A program made the position numbers and the translations under genes. From Pseudopithomyces maydicus (taxonomy: Eukaryota > Ascomycota > Dothideomycetes > Pleosporales > Didymosphaeriaceae), in contig JANTUC010000016.1 in assembly GCA_026873275.1 (NCBI GenBank), positions 310,001 to 374,000 on the forward strand: a stretch of 64,000 nt of DNA. Direction: 5' to 3'. Numbering within the stretch: the stretch's first letter is position 1; every line of letters begins with the position of its first letter. Positions 50,900 through 63,689 of this stretch are shown here, in pieces. The notes beneath the pieces were generated by a model. It saw only the letters and a program-made list of their open reading frames with translations, was not told the DNA's origin and ran no database searches.

Positions 50900-53800
50900 A
50901 CTAAAGTCTTTATTAAAGAAGGTATAAGTTACCCTAAAACTATAATTCTAATATCTTAGTTAACTATATAACTAGACTAGCACTTTATAAAAGGACTTAA
51001 ATAATATATATAAAGAAGATACCCTACTCTATATCTATATTAATATCCTAAAGAAAGAAAACTAAGCCCTAAAGGAATAGATTAATTACTAAGCGGGGGT
51101 TATTACCTACTAAAAGATAAAAATTAATAAAAAGATTAAAAGCTTCTACTCTTTATATACTAAAAAGGATAGAGCTTTAAAGGCTACTATTCTAAATATA
51201 AAAACACCTATATTAATTAATCTATTAGTTATTAAAGCTGTCTTAGCTATAATAGTTATAAAGGCTTTATTTACTACTTCTTAGTCTATCTTTTCTATCT
51301 ACTTATTTAAACGATTTCCTAACTTAACAATCTTTAAAGAAGATTAAAAGAATTTCTATTACTTCTAATTTAAAATTTACTAGAAAATAAAAACTAATAC
51401 TAATTAATTTCCTACTTCTACTAAAAGAATATCCTATATAATTAATTAATTAAAAGGCCCTACCTACGCGTAGATCCTATTATATATTTTAAATAGTAAG
51501 TACTAGCTATTTAACTATCCTAATATTTTATGTGTCCTAGAATAAGCTTATAAAGACCCTAATTATATAAATAATATATATAAGAAGCTATTCTAGCTAA
51601 AGTAATAAAATAAGAAGTTTATTATCTTCTATACTAAGTTTTAACGCCTTACCCTAAAAAAAGAGGTTTAGAAAGACTCTTAAATTATCCTATTAAAAGC
51701 TATTCTATCCTATAAGCTAAGAAACTAGCTTACTAATATAAATGCACCTAATTATAATATATATAAGTTTACTACCTTCCTATAGAAGCTAGAAAATAAG
51801 AGAAGATATTATAATAATTTATTTAATACCTACGCCCTGCGATAGAATATATAATACTAAATTACCTCTATACCTACTCCTTAGCTAAGCTATAACTAGT
51901 ATATACTTAATTTTAATTTTATAGACCTTAGCACCACTCGCCGATACTAGAATTAAAATTATTAAAATTATAATATTAATAAATATAGAGAGCGAGGAGA
52001 GTACTTTTACTATAAAGTAAAAAAATATTTAATTACTAACTATTTATAACCTACCCCTATTAGACCAGCTTAGCTATATAAAAGCTATATATTTAGTCTC
52101 TCTTATAGCCCTGCCTATAGCCTTAATTCTTAATTAAGAAGAGACTATTTATTTTTATTATTTATATCCTCCTGCCGCTCTTTAGTAAAAGGAGTAATTT
52201 TAATTTAAGTTATAATTAAATATTAAATACGTATCCTACCGCCGCTAATACTATTATAAAATTATATAAGACCTTTTTAAACAAAGACCTAAAGAAAAGA
52301 AGGAGAAATTATACTTAGCTTATAATATAAAAAGCTTTATTAAAATAAAAAACTTATATACTATTTATTTATACTATAACTAACTCTAGAGCTAAAAAAG
52401 TAACCTTTATTAATAAGAATTAAGCTATATCTAGAGGCTATTAATTAGAGCTAATAAAAATACCTATACCCCTATTTAACTTTAATAAAGAGGGAGAAGA
52501 ATCTACTATTATAACTTATTTTCTAATTACTAACCTAAGAATATATAATTACTTAAAAAAAAAACTTTCCTATTTACTATTAATCTATTTTATTACTTAA
52601 TTATCTTAAGTATCCCTTAGTTGAAACTATATAACCCTAAACTAAAGTTTAGAAAAGGTATTATAATATTTAGTAGTAGGTACTGCTAGAAGTACTATAA
52701 TATATTATTAAAGCTATTATATATATAAGCTATCTTTAATATTCTATTAAAAGACTGCCTTAAGAACGTTGCCTATTTTAGGAATATTACCTATTCTACT
52801 ATAAATCCTAAGCTAGTAAGACTAAATATTTAACTTATATTCTTAAAAGTTATAAGTATATATACCTAATAAAATATAACTATATACTAAGTATTACTAG
52901 AATAAGTAGACACTACTCTAAAAGACTTAATAGAGCCCTAAAAGACTATACTTATTATTAAATTACTAATTAAGCTAGAGGATTATTTTAATATATTTAG
53001 TCTAAAGGAGGCTGAAAAGCTACCGCCCTACTAACTATATAATTATAATATTAAGTTAATAGAGGGCTAAGTCGCCCTTTAAAAACTTTTATATCTAATA
53101 TTATAAAATTAGCTCCTAATACTAAAGGAGTAACTTAAGGAGAATTTATATAAAGGATTTATTTAATCTAGCTTATCTCCTGCCTTATTACTTATACTAT
53201 TTATATTTAAACCTAATAGAAGCCTACACCTCTATATAAATTATTAAAAATTAAATAGGATATTAGAGAAGAATTAATACCTACTATTTTTAATTAAAGA
53301 GACCCTAAACAGCCTATAAAATATAAAATATTTTTTAAAGATTAATATAATAGCTATATTTAATAATATCTAAATTAAAAAAATTTTAAATACCTTACTG
53401 CCTTCTATACTAAGTTTAAATTCTTTAAATTACTAATAATACCTTTTAGACTAACTAAAGCGCCTATAACTTAACAGCGCTTTATAAATAATATTTTATA
53501 CTTATATATTAACCTATTCTACTAAGTCTACTTAGATAATATCTTAATTTATAGTAAAATAAGAAAGGAGTATATATAATATATTTAAGTAATTTTAAAG
53601 ATCCTATATTAAAACTAGCTGTATATAAAACTGTTAAAGTATAACTTCTTTATAATAGAGGTAGTTTATTTAGGATTTATAATAGGCGCTAAAGGCGTAA
53701 AGATAGATTCTACTAAAATTAAAATAATAGTAGACTAGAAACTACCTAAGACAGTTACTAATATAAAATTATTTATTAGATTTACTAGATTCTATTATAA

Positions 53801-56030
53801 ATAGATTAAAGACTTTTCTTAAATCCTAGCCCCTATTACTACCCTAAAAAGAAAAGACACTTTATTTATCTAAACCCTTACCTACTAAGAGGCCTTTAAG
53901 AAACTAAAAAGGGCCTTTATCTTTAGTCCTATACTAAAGTATTTTAATTAGAATAAGCTTACTCTCCTAGAGATAGATATATTAAACTATATAATAATTA
54001 ATATCCTATTATAGTATAATAAGAAGGGTAAACTATATTCTATTATTTTTTTAAAGAAGATAACGCCTACTAAATATAATTATAAAATATATAATAAGGA
54101 GCTCCTCATAATTATATATTACTTAAAAGAATAGTTTATTAAGCTAGAGATAAACTAGTATAAAATATAAATTCTAATTAATTACTATAATTTAAAGTAC
54201 TTTATATTTATAAAGAAGCTAAATTACTGCTAAGCTAAATAATCTAAATTCCTATTTAAATTTAACTTTAAGATTATCTACTAACTAAGAAAGTAAGAAG
54301 TTAAGCCTAATAGTCTAATTAGGAGGTTAGAGAATTTACCTAAAAAGGGGATAAATACCTCCTATACTAGAGTTAAATAGTACTAAAATATAATAGCCTA
54401 GAAGACTTCCCTACTAAATTTACTATATAATTAAATAATTAATATAAGTATACTAAGCTTTGCCTAATTACTATAAGTACTAATTAACTAATAATATTTA
54501 TTTTTAATAATCTACTACTATCTTTGCTTAACTAAATAAGAGAGTCCCTAAAAATTATATATAAATTAAACCCCCTGCCTAGTAAGATACTAAAAGTATT
54601 AAATAAAAATACTAATAAATATCTATTAATAACCCTAGCTAAGTGTTTATAAGACTTAGGCCTACTATTTTATAGGAATTAATTATATATACCTAACTTA
54701 GACGATCTAAAGGCGACACTACTATAAGAAATATATAATAGTTAGTCTACTAAATACCTTAGATACTTAAAAACTTATAAGCTATTATTATAAAGCTTCT
54801 ATTAGCTTAATATAATAAAGTATATAAACTATTAGATCTAAAACTGCTAAACCTACTAAAGAATTATATTCTCTAAAAAAAGCTATTAAGGCGTCCTAAA
54901 ACCGCTCCCTATACCTAGAAAAGTATAAAAACACTTATTAATAAATTTTATTATCTACCTGCCTAAGAGCAGCAGGTTTAATATTATATTAATAGTAATT
55001 TACTAACTTACTAAGTTCCACTAATTAATCCCCTATAAAGGGACCTATAATACTAAGACTCTAGTTTATCTATTCTAAGATAATATCTAGAGACTATATA
55101 GTTTACCTAAAACTATAATATTTAATAAAGGCACCTAATTTATATCTATCTTTTAAAAGCACCTTTATAAATTACTAAATACTTATATATAACTATCTAC
55201 TGCCTAGCACCCTAAGTCTAATAGTTAAATTAAAAGGATAAATATAATCCTAAAGTAGTACCTAAAGGCGTATATATTCTATCTTTAAAATAACTAGTAT
55301 AATTAGCTCGCTTTTACTAAATTTACTAGTAATAATTAAGTTTTTAAAATTATATATATCTCCCCGTTCTTCGCTCTATATAAATTTAAACCTTAATTTA
55401 GATTTAAACTAGTCTAACCTAATACCCGCCCTATTATATAAAACGTCGCCCTATTTACTAATTAAATAAAAAAGATTTATAAATATTATAAAATTAAAAT
55501 TACTACTACCTAAGCTTAATAAAAGGGCTATACTAACTAAAAGAGGAAACCTACCTATTACTATTATTTTAAAAAGAAGGTCTAGCTTAATATAAAGAAT
55601 ATTTAAATTTTACGTCTTTAAAAGAAACTAAATTAAAAAAACTTAGGCCTATTTACTATTAAAAAAATAATTAATACTTATACCTATAAACTACAGCTAC
55701 CTATTACTATAAGGATATATTTTATATTTAATATAAGTTTACTAAAACCTGCATCTAAAGATTCTATACTTAAATAATATTAGCCTCTACTACTACCTAT
55801 TAAAATAAATAGTATTAAATAATTTAAAGTTAAAAAAATTATTAACTCCTACTAAGAGTGCTATAATAGAGGTAAACTATACTTATACTATACTATTAAA
55901 TAAGTAAGATATCTAGATTATACTTCTAAGCCTATTAAATACTTAAAAAGTGTTACTAAGCTAATTAAAAACTTCTACTATAAATATTTAATTAAATCTA
56001 GCCCTAGATAGGTCGTCTTACAGAAGTATT
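50900..56030 (+). pseudogene. Element 6 gag-pol relic with chromodomain
   Basis: Gag-like part about 50990-52200 with Lys/Glu-rich stretches. RT about 53240-53800, catalytic YLDD seen as VYLDNI at 53526-53543, followed by the family signature LPKTVTNIK near 53740. RNase H is about 53880-54240. Integrase core is about 54740-55400: PLPIPRKVQKHLL near 54910, FNKGTQFIS (family SDRGTQFTS) near 55121-55147 and HPKSNSQIKRIN (family HPQSDGQTERVN) from 55208. Chromodomain is about 55810-56010, followed by the family-typical end GGV(L). RT and integrase are in different frames, so a few indels exist. Otherwise stops are TAA/TAG. Confidence 0.9.
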
Positions 56031-56032
56031 AA

Positions 56033-56048
56033 TTTAAAGGGGGAGTAC
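56033..56048 (+). promoter_or_regulatory. Polypurine tract of element 6
   Basis: TTTAAAGGGGGAGTAC directly before the 3' LTR; overlaps the last codons of the polyprotein, as is usual in these elements. Confidence 0.85.
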
Positions 56049-56399
56049 TATTATAGTATAGTGTAAAGAATTAATTATATTTAATTAAATAAAAGCTTAA
56101 ATAATTAAGCTACTAAAATACTACTAAAAAGAAATCCTTTTTACACAGCTAAACCTCTAGTAATTCTTTAAGTTATATCTTATTAAGTTAACCTACCTAT
56201 TTAGTAACTGTCTATTATAGATAGCTATTCTATATTAATAAAATAACTTAATAACTATTTTTAATTCTATCTATTTATCTACCTACCCTATACCACCACT
56301 ACTATTAATACCTCTAATCTATCCTAATAGCTAATCCTTCTACCGCCTACTAATTGTATACTACTAAGGTGTAACCTGATACCGACCCATCCTGTGATA
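56049..56399 (+). repeat. 3' LTR of element 6 (351 bp)
   Basis: Starts TATTATAGTATAG and ends CATCCTGTGATA. Compared with the 5' LTR the start is heavily mutated while the end is less so, the reverse of the 5' copy. Confidence 0.93.
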
Positions 56400-56404
56400 T
56401 ATAG
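56400..56404. repeat. Target-site duplication TATAG of element 6 (right copy)
   Basis: Matches 50457-50461; element 7 resumes at 56405. Confidence 0.9.
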
Positions 56405-57119
56405 CGTCTTTAACCGCTAAGTATTTACTAATATTATATAATAATTAGGTTATTGCAAGGACCGCTACGCTATAAATATAAATAATTATATATATATATT
56501 TAACTACCTAGTATAAACCCTCTTTTTTAAAAATTTTAGGCTATAGTATAATTTAGACCTAGTACTTATAACGGGCGTTTTTATTACTAATAAATAGGTC
56601 TTTAAGTTTTTAGGTTAGGGCGTCTAGTTTAATATTCTATAACCCTAGTTAATAATAAATATAAAAGTTAAATTTAAATAAAAATTTAGCTTAATAAGCT
56701 TACTGCTAATTAAGCTATTTACTAATTATAAAATATTATAAGGCCTAATAATTAGTAATAATTTTAATTAGAGTTAAAGTTCTAACTAATTTATTATATT
56801 ATTTTTTAAAGGCCTAAATAATAGCTAAGAGTTCTTTATTATATATTTTATAGTTGCACTCCGCAGGCGTTATTTTATAAAATAAAAAAGTAATAGGTCT
56901 AAATATACTTTAATTATTCTTTTAAAAGAGTATAGTAGCTGCTATAAAATTAAATATATTAATTTTTAGTTATATTTCCTTATTAGTATTAAAGTACTAA
57001 AGGATAGGTACTTTAATAAAGGTATTTTTAAGCTACTAAAATACTTACCTAATAATAAAATCTTTTTTTAAAAAAATAATTCAGTAGATACCTCCTTTTA
57101 AGTTAGTACTATTAATAGC
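56405..57119 (-). pseudogene. Element 7 pol relic: RNase H and start of integrase
   Basis: On the minus strand about 56902-56820 reads RPITFLFYKITPAECNYKIY followed by NKELLAI, the RNase H core of fungal gypsy elements (family RPIAFxSRKxTPAExNYEIxDKELLAI). Lower coordinates lead toward integrase and rejoin 50456. The upstream end at 57119 is a break against the copia LTR at 57120; RT, protease and gag of this copy are missing. Confidence 0.85.
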
Positions 57120-57345
57120 TGTTAAGTTGTGAACTAAAGGCAGATACAATATAAACAAAGTTTAAATTCTGGTTTTAAGAGAATTAATTAATTAATTGCT
57201 GGCCTTCCTTTATAAAAAGGAGGCCCTATTTATCTATAAGAAAGATATATAGCGCTTTTCTAAATCTATTTTCTATCTAGGATAAAAAGCAGGAAGAATA
57301 ATAATATAATTATAATTATATAGTAGAAATAAGGGAAGGTAAATT
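57120..57345 (+). repeat. Probable copia 5' LTR of element 9
   Basis: TG start and typical early hairpin as described for the element; the end is placed just before the primer-binding-like sequence. With no second LTR in the window the 3' limit is a guess. Confidence 0.55.
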
Positions 57346-57362
57346 AGGTATAAGAATTAATC
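57346..57362 (+). promoter_or_regulatory. Likely copia primer-binding site, RIP-changed
   Basis: TAGGTATAAGAATTAA would read TGGTATCAGAGC-like, complementary to initiator tRNA-Met, if CA-to-TA and TG-to-TA changes are reversed. It is followed by CCCTAGTATCTAATTTAGG, which matches the usual sequence after the site in fungal copia elements by memory. Confidence 0.5.
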
Positions 57363-57699
57363 CCTAGTATCTAATTTAGGAACAGGCGTTAATAAAGGAA
57401 AAACTAAAATCTAGGGAGTAGGTCTAGATCCTAAATCCTATACACCCCTAATTTAGAAATACTCTATAATCTGCCCCAGCTATCTAAGAAGTAAATAAAA
57501 ATATAAGAAATAGTAATAGTCTCTTTTAGTAACCTTCTACTATATAGAAGGTCTAGAAATCCTTATAATAGTCTTTATTTTATTATTTCCTATATCCCCT
57601 ATAAATTATACTTTTTTATTTTATTAAGTAAGAGAGCTGTATGCTAATTACCTATTATATATATAAATAAAGATAAATAAACGCGCTAGTAGTTAGGCA

Positions 57700-58900
57700 G
57701 TTAATTACTTAATTTTATTTTTATTTTAACCTCTCTACTTCTATACTATAATACTAATTTCCTCTTTTTCTAATCTATTTTTTATTATAGCTACTACTTT
57801 CTCCTTTCTATACTACTTAGTATTTATTATTTAATTTTATAATAATAAGTCTAGTTTAGTAAAAAGAGAATTTTATACTCTATTTCTAGAGCTACTTTTT
57901 TAAACTAATAGGTCTTTTAGCTTTTCTATTATTATACACTATAAGCGTAAGTATTAGCTTTTAAATTCTAAAGCGTTTAAAGAGGACCTACTTAATAAGT
58001 TTATAAAATACTATAATAAAGGTATAGATAAGTAAAAAGTAAAAGATAAAAAATTTATTCCTAGTAAAGGTATTCTTAATATCTCCGCTAGAGAGGAGGA
58101 CTAAGACCGCTATAAAAAGAATTACCCTTTAAAGAAATAGAAAAAGGAGGAGTTAAAATAATTATTTATACTTAAGGCTCTAAAAGATAGTAAGTCTAAA
58201 GAGTCTAAAGGCTTAAAAGGTAAAGGCACCTTCTATAAAGAGTCTAAAAATAATAAGCTAGCTTTTAATATTTTTAGTCTCTAAAACTAGCTTCTTATTA
58301 ATACTATATACTATTACTTATTAATTCTTAGGTCTAAATCTTACCTCTAGTATATAAAAGTAGAGGTTAGTAGAAAGTGGTCTACTTAGTATTAAAGCCT
58401 AAAGAATAGCTAGAAATATATTTATTATTATTAGAATAATAATAAATATATATTAATCCCTCCTATTCTACTTATAGAAGCTTAAACTTTCTATATTATT
58501 TATTTATTCTTTATTACTATATATTTTAGCCCCTATTTTCTTTATATATTACTAATACTATAGTAGGGTTATAAGCTCCTTAAAGTGCGCTCTACTTAAT
58601 ATTTATATTTTAATTTATTTAAGTAAAAAAACTTAATAATTATTAGCTTACTAAATCCCCTTCTCTATTTTTAAATTTTACTCTATTAATTTTTAGCTAT
58701 ACTATTTTTAGTAACTAGTATATTTTACTATTTAATATTCCTTTATTATTTTAGCTAGAGGCTTAGTCTAAGATTTTTAAGGAGTTTAATCTATATTAAA
58801 TATTTAGGCTTAAGGTTATTAATAGTAAGATTATATATAAAGTCCTACCTACTATTATAGGTCTTACTCTATCTAATACTACTATTATTAGTAACTATTA
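57700..58900 (+). pseudogene. Copia gag-protease relic of element 9
   Basis: A plus-strand frame with TAA/TAG stops runs through a Lys-rich part (DLLNKFIKYYNKGID near 57988-58032, then KKEELKQL and KGKGTFYKESKNNK). At 58294-58320 it reads LINTIYYYL; reversing T-preceded G-to-A and CA-to-TA changes gives an Asp-Thr-(Ala/Gly)-Cys-His-His-like motif, as in copia proteases (D-S/T-G-x-x-x-H). The relic breaks off at the LTR at 58905. Confidence 0.45.
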
Positions 58901-58904
58901 TAAC

Positions 58905-59148
58905 TGTCATAGGGTCGGCCTGGCTAATCCTTAGCCCTAGCTAATCCTCAGGCCCTAAGTGATCCTTAGTAATTAGATAATAATTAGATAGTAATAGCTA
59001 GACGCTAGTTTTACTAATGCTAGCTTAGTACTACCTTAAATCCTTAAAGATAGCCCTAGATAGTCTTCTATTATAATTATTTTATATTTAAACCTAATTA
59101 ACCTATATTTTATACTACTTTAGATAACGCCCCCTTAGAACCCTTATA
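58905..59148 (+). repeat. 5' LTR of element 8 (244 bp)
   Basis: Starts TGTCATAGGGTCGGCCTGG and ends TTAGAACCCTTATA. It is the less mutated form of the LTR at 48198-48442, in opposite orientation. The AGCTAATCCT/CTAATCCT-like repeats at 58922-58950 are internal. Confidence 0.85.
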
Positions 59149-60199
59149 CTATAGTTATAATTATCGCGACTATCCTAGCAGTTATAACTATTCTAGATAG
59201 CCTAGAAGAGGCTAGGGCTATTAGTAATAAGGATTTTATTACTTAGTTTAGCCACCTAGATGCCCCGCCTAGAGAGGTTAGTAAATAACTAATCTATTAA
59301 TAAGATAAGTAGAAGCCATCTCTTAATAATCTCCTATATTAGATATACGCTAAATCTAGGCTAAAGTATATAACTCTTAAACTAAGACTCTAAGCAGGAA
59401 AAGGTACTAACTATTATTTAAGAAATTACTAGTAAGAGAGGCGTAATAGGACTTACTAACCTCTTATAATAAAACTACTACTAGAATACTTAGTACCTAC
59501 TAGGGTATTTTAAAGGGAGTAAAGTATTAGTAAGTAGAAGTATTTACTAAATAATATTATATTATAGATATAGCGCGCGAAGCTTTTACTATCCTTTTAT
59601 ATTTACTAAAAGTGACTCTACTCGCCTTATTAGGCTACCTAAACCTAAAGAAAGCTGAACTCTATTTATATAGTTATAAAATAAGTTAAAGAGACCTACG
59701 CCCCCAGTAAATTACTCTAGTATAATATAGTAACTTATATTGTATACGACAGCTACTTTACGTAGTTTAAAATTTTAAACCTTACTATAATTAATTTTAT
59801 ATATTTAATTTTATAGAGTAAAGTCTATCTAGGCAGTAGCAGTCTAGTTAAATAAATAATAATGGGTTAAAGGTAATCTAGGGCCTATATTAAGAGCCCT
59901 ATCTATATAAGTAGTTATATCTGTCTTATAAACTACGTATACGCTTATTAACCTAGCACTTAATATTAAATAGTTATAACTCTAAGCGCGTTATTAGCGG
60001 ATACCTTAATTTTAATAATTTTAACTTCTTTAGCGACAAAGACAACTTCTATATTATTTTATTAAATTTTAGTCCTAACTAATAAGTTAGTCTTTATATA
60101 CTACCCTTTTACTAGAGCACTTTATTATCTTAGGCTTATATTACTAAACTAGTATAGTAAGCGCCTCGCACTAAGAATTATAGTTATAATTATTACTAC
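59149..60199 (+). other. Leader of element 8; no domain recognised
   Basis: Between the LTR and the readable gag frame. Several short GC-containing patches (GATGCCCCGCCTAGAGAGG near 59260, GCGCGCGAAGC near 59572) survive. I see no protein family. Confidence 0.45.
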
Positions 60200-63100
60200 T
60201 ATTATCCTTTTAAATATAAGTATTAGCTAATACGCTATCCCTTAACTCCTATAAAGATATTTATAAAAAGAAACCTCCTCTAATCCTCTTTAATTTAAGT
60301 CTAGGAAGCTTAGGCAGCAAAAATAATAAAGACTTAAATATATATTATACTATTTAATTAAATATAAAATACTTAGTCTCTAATAATCGTGAGCCCACAC
60401 AGACATAGATAGTAATAAGAGATATATAATTCTATAAACTATTTTAAGAAGCTGCCCGCGTAGGTAATATACTATAATTAATAGTGTTAACTATTATAAG
60501 CTTCTTTAATACAGTATAAGTAGCTCTTTAGCGATTAAAGCGCCGATAAAAGGATATAAAAGAGTATTATTTTAAAAAGGCCCTAGTAACTGCTATAGTT
60601 ACACCTACTATAGAGGTGTCTAATAAGTTTCCCGTATTTATAATATTTTATATAATTACTATTAAAAAGTTAAATAATAATTTATATCTATTATCTAACG
60701 CTGTCTATTAGCTCTACTATAACTAATATTAGGTAAGCTTCTACGTTGCCTATCCTAAACTATCTACGCTAGATAATAAGGGCCCTAATACTTATTACTC
60801 TTAATAGATAGAGGTCCACTTTACTAAAGAATAGCTCCTAGCTTTAATATATAAAATAGTGGTGGAAAATAAATATATTAACTAGTATATTCTAAGAACT
60901 AACACAGAGCTTTAAGAATTCTGTTTTATAAACTCTTACTATATATAGGTGTTATTACTAGTAGTTACTAAGATAATAGCGGACAATTATATATAACTCT
61001 AATAAGCTATATATAATAAAGTAACGCAGGAAGAGTAGCTCACTTACTTATAAAATAATTATTAGCTCCTAAAGCGAGAGCTAGAAAATTAATATAAAGC
61101 CGCTTATATAGTATTTATATAAGTCTTTAACTAAGTTAAGACAATTACTAAACTATATAAATAGTAATAATAAGTAGAAACTAACGCTGCAGCAGTATTT
61201 ACTTAACTTAAAAAAAAACTTAAAGATAGCTAAGGAGTTAGACTATATAAAAAAAGTAATAGAATATTAAAAGACTTAGGCTAAGCTTATAAAGGATATT
61301 ATTACTTATATAGTATATAACCACGCTATAAATAAATAGAAATAATAGGGAGAAGAGCTGCACGCCACCTATATAAAATTAAATACTATTTAGTAGGCCC
61401 TAAATAAGCGGGCCCCTTTACCCCCTATATAAATTATCCTGCCTAAGGAACTAATTAATTAGACTTAGTTTAAACGCCCTTATAAAGACTGCCTACTTTT
61501 AGACTTTAATTAGTTTAGCATTATGCGAGGCTCGTCTTTATTATATAACTTATATAATATAATAACCCTATAAGTAGAGATTATATATAACCCTAGACAA
61601 GATCCCTCTGTTGCTAGATATTACTTATTATTATTTAAACTACTACCATCTCTTACTGCTAATCTATATAATTATTACTTTAAATTATTTAATCCTTTAA
61701 CCTATAACGGGAGCGTAGGAATAGATTATAAGGAATAGTATATTAAAATACTTAATAAGCTTTAAACTATCTGTAAAGAGTTTTAAAGGCTATTTTATTT
61801 ATGTAGTAAGCTAGAAGGCGCTGTCTAATAAATAGTTAAACTTATATTTAAGACTGTAAGAATAGTGACAGACCTAATAGATCCTCTTAACTATATTAAA
61901 CGCAATTATAATAAGAAGATAGATATAGAGGCGAAGATCTAAAAAGAGGAAATGTATTAAAAATAGAGAGAAGATTTTAAAATATAGTATATATAGTTTA
62001 TAATAGTTATATTTTACCTCTATAACTTATATCCTGTGCCCCTAGGCTATCCCGATCTATATAATAAACTAATAATTAATTATACCTATTAGCTACTTAA
62101 TTTTAGTCTTATAAAATAATTGGCGGCTAGTAGCATTAATAAGAAAAGTATATATAAATTTATATAGTAAGCACAGGATATTAACCACTATAATTAATAG
62201 AGTAATCTAGGGCGCAGCGCCGCAACCGCTATTACTAATTTAACCTATTATATAGTATAAGGTACTTTCGCTTTAACTTAGGTAATTATATTATATACTA
62301 TATAACTTATATAAACTAATGCGGGAGCAACTATAGCTAATATAAAGAAAACCTATAACTGTAGCTATAATAAAATATATAAGCTTACTATAAATAATTA
62401 ATACTTTAACTGCAGCGGTAAAGGCTACTATATAATAAATATAAGCGCGCTGTGTTATAGTAAGATACCTATCCTGTTTAAGGATATTAAGGTATTACAC
62501 GCTATAATAACTACTTTATTTAATAAGAGCTTAGACGACCTAGATATACTATATATCTATTTTAAATATACTATGGCCGAAGCCGCGTATAAGGATATTT
62601 ACGCCCTTAATATAGGCAGTAATATAAATTAAATAGTAAATAATAGCGAAACTAAAGAGGAGAAAGATATTTAGCGGGGTTTTTATTAACTTCTAAATAG
62701 AGATGCGTTTAGAAATAAAAGATATATATAATAAAGAAAATGCTAGCTTAATTCTATTACTATATTAAGGAGCTTAAGTTAGACGCCACTATAAGCCTTA
62801 GAGATACTAAATTAAAGGCGTAGAGACTATCTAATTCTATATAAATATATTAGATTTCTGCTAAGTTACTAAAACCCACTTAAGTAAAGTAATTTAAGTT
62901 TATCTATTATATTAAGCTAGTAGCCCCTAAGAAATAGACTAAAACTAGATAACTTATTAATACTAGGGCCAGCACTAGCTTTATAGACTAGAGGTATATA
63001 GTATAATACTAGTTCCGCATACACTAAATAGAGAACTTAATTACGCTCGCCCTAGCTAATAATAAGTAGGTAGTAAATTATTAAGACCACGAGGGTAGCT
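60200..63100 (+). pseudogene. Element 8 gag-protease relic with zinc knuckle
   Basis: N-terminal part (about 60200-61400) reads as a long frame with TAA/TAG stops, Ser/Gly-rich (SLGSLGSKNNK near 60310) and then heptad-like (YLQNNYQLLKRELEN near 61050). A gag core is near 61700-61830 (CSKLEGAV, family ASRLEGxA). A CCHC knuckle is at 62402-62443: Y-F-N-C-S-G-K-G-Y, where the first Cys and the His are now Tyr by TG-to-TA or CA-to-TA; the fourth ligand is not visible. The protease loop is at 62953-62988: LINTRASTSFID, from LIDTGASTSFID by two G-to-A changes after T. It captured and packaged RNA in the parent element. Confidence 0.65.
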
Positions 63101-63270
63101 AGTCCTAGAGGTTAAGGTTGGTTCTCGGGTAGGAGCAACTTATAGAGGGAGAAGGATTATTAATTGCGTAAGCGGGTTAATAGGATAGTTGGTATTAGTA
63201 TTATATATAATACTAAATTAATAATAAGGCCTAAGTAAATTTAAATAATAAATTAATAAATAGGTTAAAT

Positions 63271-63689
63271 ATAAGTATCTAGTAGGATACTCGAGTCTCT
63301 ATATATATAACTAGTCCTATAAGTCCCATTATCCCATGAGTCCCAAAATCCTATAAGTCCTAAAATCCCGTATTTATATATAACTATGCCTTATTAGCTC
63401 CTATATCTTTACTTATTTTATAAGTTCTAAAATTCTGTACAGGACTTTGGTCCGTGCGTTATATATAATAATTAAGACTGGTATTAGTTATATATTCTAA
63501 GTAATCTAGGATCTAGCGGCTAGGAGTAGAAGTGATTATAATAATAAGTTTCTACTCTACTTTACATAAATTATAATATTATCTCTCTCTTCTTTATTCT
63601 TATATTCTTATAAGTGCACTAAAATCCTATTTTATCTAGTTTTATTATTATTAAGCCAATTATCTTAAGAAGGATACTATTTACGTTAT
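63271..63689. other. Stretch with weakly mutated patches; no gene recognised
   Basis: After element 8. Holds the 17-bp repeats, a CTGTACAGGACTTTGGTCCGTGCG patch (split over 63435-63458, with GGAC/GTCC able to pair) and a CTCTCTC tract near 63582 that may be the upstream region of the relic that follows. Confidence 0.4.
63318..63368 (+). repeat. 17-bp tandem repeat, three units, plus one detached unit
   Basis: Units 63318-63334, 63335-63351 and 63352-63368 follow (T/C)AT(A/G)AGTCC(C/T)A(A/T)(A/T)ATCC; a fourth degraded unit lies at 63419-63435. The middle unit keeps CA and TG (CCATGAGTCCCAAAATCC), so it is less touched by RIP. Confidence 0.8.

Larger units (their letters stand above)
50462..56399 (+). 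mobile_element. Element 6: complete chromodomain Ty3/gypsy element nested in element 7
   Basis: 5,938 bp with two 351-bp direct LTRs, a clean 5-bp duplication, a polypurine tract and gag-pol in the expected order. The right end is the less mutated one (CGACCCATCCTGTGATA). Confidence 0.94.
48198..57119 (-). mobile_element. Element 7: 3' half of a chromodomain Ty3/gypsy element, split by element 6
   Basis: Minus strand: RNase H part 57118-56405, then (after element 6) integrase and chromodomain 50456-48461, polypurine tract, 3' LTR 48442-48198. The 5' half is missing: copia element 9 begins at 57120. Its LTR is of the same family as 58905-59148 but inverted relative to it. Confidence 0.8.
57120..58904 (+). 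mobile_element. Element 9: 5' fragment of a Ty1/copia retrotransposon
   Basis: Starts TGTTAAGTTGTGAACTAAAGG, like other fungal copia LTRs, includes GCTGGCCTTCCTTTATAAAA and a matching AAAGGAGGCC (inverted repeat GGCCTTCCTTTATAAAAAGGAGGCC, near 57202-57227), then a PBS-like site near 57348. A plus-strand coding relic follows and stops at the LTR starting at 58905. It is less mutated at its start (GCAGATACAATATAAAC). No 3' LTR is visible. Confidence 0.65.
58905..63270 (+). mobile_element. Element 8: 5' part of a gypsy element of the element 7 family (LTR, gag, protease)
   Basis: Plus-strand LTR at 58905-59148, a leader, then a gag relic with CCHC knuckle and a protease motif. RT and later parts are missing. 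No 5-bp duplication flanks the LTR alone (ATAAC left, CTATA right), which argues against a solo LTR. The right limit is set where homology to gag-protease can no longer be read. Confidence 0.6.

Noticed and set aside
58905..59148. Solo LTR
   Set aside because: Flanks ATAAC and CTATA do not form a duplication, and a gag relic in the same orientation follows.
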